Below, one piece after another: positions 1 through 5,501 of a stretch of 5,501 bases of DNA. Source of the DNA: DSOS01 sp035286585 (GTDB taxonomy: Bacteria > Chloroflexota > Anaerolineae > Anaerolineales > UBA4823); assembly GCA_035286585.1 (NCBI GenBank), contig DATEDC010000062.1, positions 1 through 5,501 on the forward strand. Direction: 5' to 3'. How positions within the stretch are numbered: the first letter of the stretch is position 1; every line of letters begins with the position of its first letter. The notes beneath the pieces were generated by a model. It saw only the letters and a program-made list of their open reading frames with translations. It did no database searches and was not told the origin of the DNA. The position numbers were made by a program, and so were the translations under genes.

Positions 1-1
1 G

Positions 2-88
2 AGAACGGAAAGAAAGCACGCCGAGAAAGACATCTTCGATATCGCCAACCGCTGCGCAGACTGCCATCCGAACGGCAATGACGATTGA
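2..88 (+). CDS. C-terminal end of an unrecognised protein with a CxxCH motif (partial)
   Basis: Frame 2 is open from the left edge to a TGA at 86-88 and gives 28 residues of ordinary protein-like composition: a charged stretch (ERKHAEKDIFDIA) followed by NRCADCHPNGNDD and the stop. The sequence C-A-D-C-H matches the CxxCH pattern used for covalent haem attachment in c-type cytochromes. A motif only eight residues from the C-terminus, with no visible fold around it, is just as compatible with a metal-binding tail or with chance. The other two forward frames also end before 90 but look less protein-like. The gene points towards the acylase gene, so the two converge around the palindrome at 115-152. 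The protein family cannot be named from this fragment, and even the reading frame is only moderately certain. Confidence 0.45.
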   Translation, partial: RTERKHAEKDIFDIANRCADCHPNGNDD

Positions 89-114
89 TTGAGCAAGGCG
101 AACGGGATATTAGC

Positions 115-152
115 AGACCTGACGGGTTTTCCCGGGAAAACCCGTCAGGTCT
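115..152. repeat. Perfect 38-bp palindrome, short form of a dispersed repeat; possible bidirectional terminator
   Basis: The 38 bases from AGACCTGACGGG to CCCGTCAGGTCT read identically on both strands, with CCCGGG at the centre. As RNA this would fold into a stem of about 17 bp with a CCGG loop. It lies between the stop of the left-edge gene (88) and the stop of the leftward acylase gene (179-181), so it could end transcription from both sides. No strong run of T follows either arm, so it is not a textbook intrinsic terminator. Its arms recur almost exactly around a 97-bp element at 4338-4434: GCAGACCTGACGGGTTTTC is at 113-131 and 4336-4354, and AAACCCGTCAGGTCTAT is at 138-154 and 4420-4436. 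This marks it as a member of a repeat family rather than a local structure only. Confidence 0.85.
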
Positions 153-178
153 ATTCAGACAAGTTGCCCGGTCCTTCA

Positions 179-2707
179 CTAAGGTGCGGGCTCCAGCACG
201 AGCAGGTCGTGGTCTCCCGCCTCGGCCTGGAAGCGCAGCCAGTTGGATGGGTGGTACTCAAACGTGCGCCAGGCGTCGATGAAATGATCGTATTGCGGGT
301 GCATGGGGTGTCCGCTCTGCCCCAGGCTGTGAATCATGCGCGAGTTGCTCAGGTCGCTCAGGTCGATCACCTGGCGCAAGGCCGGGATGCAGGATACCTG
401 GTAAGGGTTGACTGCGCTCCAGCATGTTTTCTGCACCACCGACTCGCTGCCGTGGGTGGGGAAGGGGCCGCGGTTGAAGATGTTTTCGATCAGGCCGATC
501 CCCGAGCGCCCCAGGGTAGCGTGCTGATAATAGATGGTGTGCAGCTCGCCCCAGCGCCACTTGCCCACGTCAGCCCCCAATTTCTCCACCCCCTCGGCGT
601 AGGCCTCCTGGAAGGCTTTCACCAGGATGTCGTCGCGACTCTCGGTGTGCTCGGGAGTCGCCAGGTCATCCCACCACTGCGAGTCCGGCTGCTGGAGCAA
701 GTAATAAACCGCATCGGAATCCTGGTGCTGGCCGCTTGGATACCGGCTGGCGGGAAGCTGGTCGTGGAAGGTAGCGGCGAGCAGGCGCGCCCAAAAGATG
801 TTGAACAGGGCCGCCTCGGGGCTGTCCATGGTCATTTGAACGTCCCAGGTGAGCAGGCGGTCGCGCCCCAGACCCACCAGCGGGTCGTCAAAGCGCAAGT
901 CCTCCAGGTAGGGGATGATCTCCAGGGCGGAGAGGCTCAGGTTATCGGTCTGGATGAGGATCATATCTTCCAGGGATACGCCATCCGGGTCATTCTGGAT
1001 CAGCTCGCTGATGCGCTGCGCCCGCTGGCCGCGATCCTGGCTGGTATTGATCAGGTAGGGGTAGTCCTCTGCCCGCACCTGGGGGTTATTAGCGGTGGCG
1101 ATGAAACCCTGGGCCGGGTTGAAGGTGCGCGGCAGCTCCTCGTAGGGGATAAAGCCGGTCCAGATATAATCATCGTTCCATCCCGGGACGGGCAGAGATC
1201 CGTCTCCACCGGCGCGGATGGGGACTTTGCCGGGCATGATGTAGCCGATATTGCCGTCCACGTCGGCGTAGAGCCAGTTCTGCTTGCCGGCGTCGAACAG
1301 GCGCAGCGCTTCGCTGAATTCATCCCAGTTCTGGGCCCGGAGCACCCCAAGGACTGCTTCAACGGAACGAATGGGCTGCAGCGCTGTCCAGGCGTAAGAG
1401 AGGGCGTACAACTGCAGGTCGCCGCGATCATAGGCGAATTGATCCTGGTCGGTCATGAAATCCGAAGCGAGCACCCCGTTGCGCGTGCTGCGCACCAGAA
1501 CCACCACCGGCCCGTCCTGGCCGCGCACCTTGATCTCCTCGCGGCGAATGTGCATATCCACCCACTCGCCGTTCACCTGGTACTGGTTTGGGTTCTCGGG
1601 GTTGAGGCGCTCGACGAACACGTCCTCAGCGTCGAAGGAGGCGTTGGTCAGCCCCCAGGCGATGCGGTCGTTGTGACCGATCAGGACGCCGGGAACCCCA
1701 GGCAGCGAGAAGCCGCGAAAGTTATAAATGCAGGCGGGGGATTTCTCGACGCAATGCATGCCGATCTCGTACCATAAAGCCGGCGCATTGACGCTCATGT
1801 GCGGATCGTTTGCCAGCAAGGGTTTGCCGCTGACGGTTCTGCTCCCCGAGACCGCAAAGCTGTTCGAGCCGCCAAGGAGGCCAAAGCCCAGCCCTGCCAG
1901 CTCAGGTGGGACGGGCTGGCGATCCACCCATGCAGCGCGCAACGCGAGCAGGTAGTCCAGCTCTGCCGCGCCCAACCCGGCAGGCCGGGCGGAGTTCAAA
2001 CGCGTGGTTTTGCCCAGGTCCTCCGTGGGGACGATCACCGGGCGGTCCGGGCGGTAGGCGGGGTTCAAATCAGCATACCCCTGCTCACCCACTGCGGCGA
2101 GCAGGTCGATATTGTCCAGCTCATCCAGGCGGCTGGCCTGGTCGTAGATCATCATCTCAGCCCAAATCATCGCATCGACCGGGGTCCAGGGCTCGATCTC
2201 GATCTTAACGCCTTGCAGACCCAGCAGAGCGAACTCCAGGCCCAACTGGGCTGGCTCCCGTGCCGAGATATAGGCGTTGACCCCGGCAGTGTAAGCGTCC
2301 ACGACGCGGCGGGCTTCGTCACCCAGCATCTCATACGATTGGCGGGTGAGATCGTAAAAGCCGAAATGGCGCAGGTATCTATCCGTTGCCAGGGTGGTCT
2401 GGCCGAAAATCTCCGAAAGCCGTCCGGAGGCGGTGCGGCGCTGGAACTCCATCTGCCAGAATCGCTCCTGGGCGTGCACGTAGCCCTGGGCGAAGAACAG
2501 GTCTTCCGGCGTGCTGGCGTAGATATGCGCCACCCCATATTCATCGCGCACGATCTCCACCGGTTGGATAAGGCCAGAGACCTGCAGCCTGCCATCCGTA
2601 TCTGGATGCGCCTGGCGGGTAAACCAGTAAAAGCCCCCGCCCAAAGCCAGGGCAATGACTGCCAGCACAGCAAGACTGATTCCTAACCTTTTTACAGTTT
2701 TCGACAT
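179..2707 (-). CDS. Penicillin acylase family protein (S45 Ntn hydrolase), membrane-anchored
   Basis: This gene encodes 842 residues, a normal length for the penicillin G/cephalosporin/acyl-homoserine-lactone acylase family. Members cut themselves into alpha and beta chains and hydrolyse amide bonds of N-acylated small molecules outside the cytoplasm. The N-terminus has basic residues and then a hydrophobic segment (about 8-28) without a clear signal-peptidase site, so a membrane anchor is likely. The alpha region follows (about 45-230, including RDEYGVAHIYA and GYVHAQERFWQMEFQRR). The self-processing site is GG|SNSFAV, with Ser281 expected to become the new N-terminal nucleophile of the beta chain. 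TANN (538-541) aligns with the oxyanion-hole asparagine region of E. coli penicillin G acylase. Later family motifs are WGELH (719-723), THGSESVVQK (751-760) and LGQSGHP (795-801). The ATG at 2707 was chosen because GGGGAGGG lies just upstream and the hydrophobic segment follows directly. A TTG at 2812 would add 35 residues but lacks a supporting site. The substrate is unknown: beta-lactam, acyl-homoserine lactone or another amide are all possible. Confidence 0.93.
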   Translation of the reverse strand: MSKTVKRLGISLAVLAVIALALGGGFYWFTRQAHPDTDGRLQVSGLIQPVEIVRDEYGVAHIYASTPEDLFFAQGYVHAQERFWQMEFQRRTASGRLSEIFGQTTLATDRYLRHFGFYDLTRQSYEMLGDEARRVVDAYTAGVNAYISAREPAQLGLEFALLGLQGVKIEIEPWTPVDAMIWAEMMIYDQASRLDELDNIDLLAAVGEQGYADLNPAYRPDRPVIVPTEDLGKTTRLNSARPAGLGAAELDYLLALRAAWVDRQPVPPELAGLGFGLLGGSNSFAVSGSRTVSGKPLLANDPHMSVNAPALWYEIGMHCVEKSPACIYNFRGFSLPGVPGVLIGHNDRIAWGLTNASFDAEDVFVERLNPENPNQYQVNGEWVDMHIRREEIKVRGQDGPVVVLVRSTRNGVLASDFMTDQDQFAYDRGDLQLYALSYAWTALQPIRSVEAVLGVLRAQNWDEFSEALRLFDAGKQNWLYADVDGNIGYIMPGKVPIRAGGDGSLPVPGWNDDYIWTGFIPYEELPRTFNPAQGFIATANNPQVRAEDYPYLINTSQDRGQRAQRISELIQNDPDGVSLEDMILIQTDNLSLSALEIIPYLEDLRFDDPLVGLGRDRLLTWDVQMTMDSPEAALFNIFWARLLAATFHDQLPASRYPSGQHQDSDAVYYLLQQPDSQWWDDLATPEHTESRDDILVKAFQEAYAEGVEKLGADVGKWRWGELHTIYYQHATLGRSGIGLIENIFNRGPFPTHGSESVVQKTCWSAVNPYQVSCIPALRQVIDLSDLSNSRMIHSLGQSGHPMHPQYDHFIDAWRTFEYHPSNWLRFQAEAGDHDLLVLEPAP

Positions 2708-2714
2708 CGTTTTT

Positions 2715-2722
2715 CCCTCCCC
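2715..2722 (-). promoter_or_regulatory. Shine-Dalgarno site that fixes the acylase start
   Basis: On the minus strand this reads GGGGAGGG. The GGAGG core lies about 8 bases before the ATG at 2707. It supports starting the acylase gene at MSKTVKRLG rather than at the upstream in-frame TTG at 2812. Confidence 0.8.
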
Positions 2723-2820
2723 AGGCAATAGAGTATGGTCGGCAGGCGTCTCAATGAAATGGAAAGGCACATCACCGGCGATAAACTCTCGATGAGCGCC
2801 CGCGCTGGACAACAGATGTG

Positions 2821-2826
2821 ATTATA
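2821..2826 (-). promoter_or_regulatory. Putative -10 box of the acylase promoter
   Basis: The minus strand reads TATAAT, a perfect consensus -10 hexamer. The best upstream hexamer is TTGTAA (plus-strand positions 2842-2847), but its spacing of 15 bases is short, so the -35 assignment is weak. Transcription would begin near 2814 and give a leader of about 107 bases before the ATG at 2707. The proposed -35 lies on top of the -10 of the oppositely directed galT promoter. This is a pattern-based prediction. Confidence 0.45.
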
Positions 2827-2839
2827 TCGTATCCTGCAA

Positions 2840-2848
2840 TGTTACAAT
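2840..2848 (+). promoter_or_regulatory. galT: Putative extended -10 promoter of galT
   Basis: The sequence TGTTACAAT matches the extended -10 pattern TGnTAtaAT, with TACAAT at 2843-2848. No good -35 hexamer is found 16-18 bases upstream, which is tolerated in extended -10 promoters. The predicted start of transcription, about seven bases downstream, falls at about 2855, only a few bases before the galT ATG at 2858. This fits the absence of a Shine-Dalgarno in front of galT. It overlaps the proposed -35 of the divergent acylase promoter. Confidence 0.45.
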
Positions 2849-2857
2849 ATCCACACG

Positions 2858-3889
<1,032 letters not shown>

Positions 3890-3969
3890 CCAGAGGAATT
3901 TCAGGCTAGGAGAAGAAATACCCGGAGAGCGAGCGTGACGACCATCGAAGTGCATCACGAGATAAGTAT

Positions 3970-3975
3970 TATAAT
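3970..3975 (+). promoter_or_regulatory. Possible -10 box upstream of the small hypothetical gene
   Basis: A perfect TATAAT stands in the 160-bp spacer (3890-4049) after galT. No convincing -35 hexamer was found at the right distance, and the sequence around the box is AT-rich against a GC-rich background. If it is used, transcription would start near 3982 and give a leader of about 68 bases before the ATG at 4050. The remainder of the spacer shows no clear terminator for galT and no recognisable RNA. Confidence 0.3.
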
Positions 3976-4049
3976 GACCATGTGATCATCGACCTGCGGG
4001 ACGTTCCAAACCAGGTTGTCTGAAGGTCAATGGATCAGGAGTGTGCGTG

Positions 4050-4289
4050 ATGACAGAAAACAGCTTCGAGATTGACCGCTGCGCAGGCGAAGGGCCGCAG
4101 TCAGCCCTGGAACAGAAGCTCATCGAAGAATACCTGGCAGAAAAGGGCTACCGGATGGAAGACCTGCACGCCCTGCCCGAGGAACAGGCGAAAGTGCTGA
4201 TGCAGGAAGCCTGCCGCTACGCCTCGCTGAAGCTGGCCGAGGTGGAGTCGAAAACCAGGTTCCGCAAAGAGATCCACTACAAGGATTGA
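4050..4289 (+). CDS. Small hypothetical protein, charged and probably helical (79 aa)
   Basis: I do not recognise a named family. The 79-residue product is rich in Glu, Lys, Ala and Leu and looks all-helical. Helix 1 would be about 19-32 (SALEQKLIEEYLAEKG), followed by a turn YRMEDLHALPEEQ. A longer helix runs from about 46 to 75 (AKVLMQEACRYASLKLAEVESKTRF), and the end is basic (FRKEIHYKD). There is no signal peptide, membrane segment or zinc motif, so a cytoplasmic protein is expected. The ATG at 4050 is preferred because AGGAG (4037-4041) lies 8 bases upstream; in-frame GTG codons at 4041 and 4047 are alternatives, the first overlapping the Shine-Dalgarno. Regular third-position GC and the sound start signal support a real gene. 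It lies 160 bp after galT and 162 bp before the amidase gene, all on the same strand, and could share a transcript with either. Confidence 0.75.
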   Translation: MTENSFEIDRCAGEGPQSALEQKLIEEYLAEKGYRMEDLHALPEEQAKVLMQEACRYASLKLAEVESKTRFRKEIHYKD

Positions 4290-4337
4290 GGGCGCCGATA
4301 ATCGAGCGCTGGCGCAGGCAGGGGATCGGAAATTGGC

Positions 4338-4434
4338 AGACCTGACGGGTTTTCATGCGGCAAATGCCGGTAAGACCGCTTGGCTTCCTTCAGTTGATTG
4401 CCAGGGCAGGCTCCTGCGGAAACCCGTCAGGTCT
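4338..4434. repeat. 97-bp inverted-repeat element, long form of the dispersed palindrome
   Basis: The ends AGACCTGACGGGTTT (4338-4352) and AAACCCGTCAGGTCT (4420-4434) are perfect 15-bp inverted repeats; a T-G wobble and a C-G pair extend the stem to 17. They match the arms of the 38-bp palindrome at 115-152. The interior of about 63 bases has smaller hairpins of its own: CGGC-AAAT-GCCG (4359-4370) and GCAGG-CT-CCTGC (4406-4417). No open reading frame of note lies inside. It fills most of the gap between the small hypothetical gene and the amidase gene and ends only 7 bases before the amidase Shine-Dalgarno. The form suits a small non-autonomous, MITE-like or REP-like repeat. No clear target-site duplication was found beside either copy. 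Confidence 0.8.
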
Positions 4435-4440
4435 ATGCTA

Positions 4441-4446
4441 AGGAGG
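4441..4446 (+). promoter_or_regulatory. Strong Shine-Dalgarno of the amidase gene
   Basis: AGGAGG, the full consensus, lies five bases before the ATG at 4452. It fixes the start of the amidase gene. It follows the right arm of the 97-bp repeat by only six bases, so a hairpin formed by that repeat in the mRNA would end right beside the ribosome-binding site. Confidence 0.85.
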
Positions 4447-4451
4447 AAGGC

Positions 4452-5501
4452 ATGCTGATCAGCGATAAGCACCAGTTAAACCTGGATGACCACGAAAACC
4501 TGGTTTTTCGCTACGAAAAAAGCCCGAACTTCAAGCCCAACCTGGTCCACGAGTACCTGATGATCCACTACACGGCGGGACCTTCGGTGCAATCCGTGGT
4601 CAACACTTTTAAATCTGGCGAGCTGTCCGCCCACCTGGTCATCGGCCGGGATGGGCAGGAGGTGGTCCAGATGGTGGACTTCGACAAGAAGGGCGTCCAC
4701 GCTCACACGTATAACAACAACGCCATCGGCATCGAGCTGGATTACCCTGGCGACCTGCGGGAGGTGAAAAACCACTGGAAGTCGCTCGAGCGCTTTGAGC
4801 CCACTGAGTACATCTACGGGCAGGCTGAAAATGACTGGCGCCTGCGCCCCTGGCCGCTTTTCCCCAAAGCCCAATTAGACACCCTGTTGAAGGTCTCGCG
4901 GCAGATCCTGGAGCGCTACAACATCACCAAGATCCTCGGTCACGAGGAGATCAACGAGGGCAAGCTGGACCCCGGGCCGGCTTTCCCGATGGTTATTTTC
5001 AAAGAGAAGCTGCTCGGCGGGGATACAGGGCGGCTGGTGCTGGAGGAAACCACCCAGGCGACCCAAATGCGAACCGGACCCGGTCCCGAATATCCGCTGC
5101 TCTCGATAAGCGAGCTGCCCGCCGGGACGCCGGTCTCGATCACTGGCGAGGAAAAAGGCTGGGTCCTGATCGAGGTGGTGGGCGAGCTGGACGGCAACCC
5201 GTGGACGAAAGGCTGGGTGGATGGGGATGTCATCCGGGCGAAGCAATCTATGCCCGTAGTGCGCGATCACCGCCTGTTCACCCAGGACAGCCGGAAGTAT
5301 AAGTCGCTGGTCCCCTTCTTCACCAATTACAGCCGGAAAAAGGGCGATCTGAAAGACCCGAAATACATCATCATGCACATCACCACCGGCATCAAGATGC
5401 AAAGCACGATCAACTGGTTCCGCAGCCCCAGCTCGGGCGTATCCGCGCACCTGCTGATTGGGCGGGATGGCAGGGTGGTGCAGTTCGTGGATCTCGACAC
5501 C
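4452..5501 (+). CDS. N-acetylmuramoyl-L-alanine amidase with SH3 linker and second amidase domain (partial, 3' end missing)
   Basis: The frame is open from the ATG at 4452 to the right edge: 350 residues, no stop. Residues about 33-180 form an Amidase_2 (T7-lysozyme/PGRP-type) domain that cleaves the MurNAc-L-Ala bond of peptidoglycan. The zinc ligands are His39 (MIHYTAG), His164 (GHEEI) and Asp173 (LDPGPAF). Lys171 is at the place of the catalytic lysine of T7 lysozyme, and IGIEL (92-96) is the family's core strand. Residues about 193-262 look like a bacterial SH3 domain (QMRTGPGPEYPLL, LPAGTPV, GWVLIEV, KGWVDG), often used for cell-wall binding. From about 303 a second Amidase_2 domain begins (YIIMHITTG with His309, then SAHLLIGRDGRVVQFVD), which closely parallels SAHLVIGRDGQEVVQMVD (59-76) in the first. 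The N-terminus (MLISDKHQLN) is polar, with no signal peptide or membrane anchor, as in phage endolysins, so the route to peptidoglycan is unclear. Its role (wall turnover, lysis or attack on other cells) is not decided by the sequence. Confidence 0.92.
   Translation, partial: MLISDKHQLNLDDHENLVFRYEKSPNFKPNLVHEYLMIHYTAGPSVQSVVNTFKSGELSAHLVIGRDGQEVVQMVDFDKKGVHAHTYNNNAIGIELDYPGDLREVKNHWKSLERFEPTEYIYGQAENDWRLRPWPLFPKAQLDTLLKVSRQILERYNITKILGHEEINEGKLDPGPAFPMVIFKEKLLGGDTGRLVLEETTQATQMRTGPGPEYPLLSISELPAGTPVSITGEEKGWVLIEVVGELDGNPWTKGWVDGDVIRAKQSMPVVRDHRLFTQDSRKYKSLVPFFTNYSRKKGDLKDPKYIIMHITTGIKMQSTINWFRSPSSGVSAHLLIGRDGRVVQFVDLDT

Noticed and set aside
89..1777. A 562-codon open frame on the plus strand opposite the acylase gene.
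   Set aside because: It lies entirely antisense to the well-supported acylase for most of its length, begins with TTG without a Shine-Dalgarno, and its protein shows no recognisable fold. Such long antisense frames are usual opposite GC-rich genes.
1799..2686. A 295-codon open frame on the plus strand within the acylase gene.
   Set aside because: It is the continuation of the same antisense shadow opposite the acylase N-terminal half, with no motifs and no start signals.
2708..2812. Extension of the acylase N-terminus by 35 residues from a TTG at 2812.
   Set aside because: The TTG would lie only a few bases after the predicted transcription start and lacks a Shine-Dalgarno, and the extension would place a polar segment before an N-terminal membrane anchor. 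The ATG at 2707 has a strong site and the expected N-terminus.
3982..4023. A 13-codon GTG-initiated frame in the spacer after galT that starts at the predicted transcription start, suggestive of a leader peptide.
   Set aside because: It is too short to judge, has no ribosome-binding site, no runs of regulatory codons and no clear attenuator hairpin after it.
4292..4315. A 5-bp stem GCGCC/GGCGC just after the stop of the small gene, considered as a terminator.
   Set aside because: The stem is short, the loop is long and no T-run follows; such stems are frequent by chance in GC-rich DNA.
4338..4434. Reading the 97-bp inverted repeat as a CRISPR unit or a structured riboswitch.
   Set aside because: There is only one copy locally, with no regularly spaced repeats, and the matching copy near the left edge lacks the interior, which fits a dispersed palindromic repeat better than a conserved RNA aptamer.
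4476..5450. Minus-strand open frames of 132 and 191 codons opposite the amidase gene.
   Set aside because: They mirror the codon structure of the amidase gene, whose zinc ligands and Shine-Dalgarno are clear on the plus strand.

Overview
The window is GC-rich (roughly 60% by eye), densely coding bacterial DNA without introns, RNA genes, CRISPR arrays or transposase genes. The gene set, codon usage and the dispersed palindromic repeat would fit a Chloroflexota (Anaerolineae-like) genome. That placement is an inference from general impression and is not proven by any marker in the window.

Layout from left to right. Positions 2-88 hold the last 28 codons of a rightward gene whose C-terminus carries a CxxCH motif. 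A perfect 38-bp palindrome (115-152) follows, in the short gap before the end of a leftward gene. That gene (179-2707, minus) encodes an 842-residue membrane-anchored penicillin-acylase-family Ntn hydrolase with an intact self-processing serine. The 150-bp gap 2708-2857 is a divergent promoter region whose two promoters appear to share bases. From it the rightward gene galT (2858-3889) is read, a complete galactose-1-phosphate uridylyltransferase that seems to be translated from a nearly leaderless mRNA. After a 160-bp spacer with a possible promoter comes a small gene (4050-4289) for a charged, helical 79-residue protein of unknown function. The gap 4290-4451 holds a 97-bp inverted-repeat element whose ends match the 38-bp palindrome near the left edge. 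Directly after it, with a strong Shine-Dalgarno, starts a gene (4452 to beyond the right edge) for a zinc-dependent N-acetylmuramoyl-L-alanine amidase with the order amidase, SH3, second amidase; the second amidase domain is cut by the window edge.

The genes do not form one obvious pathway. The acylase and the amidase both hydrolyse amide bonds and may act at or outside the envelope, whereas GalT is a cytoplasmic Leloir-pathway enzyme without galK or galE beside it here. The points most worth following are the two-member repeat family (one bare palindrome, one with a 60-odd-bp insert), the duplicated-amidase protein without a signal peptide, and the compact divergent promoter with apparently leaderless galT. 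I saw no convincing evidence of a novel defence or mobile system.
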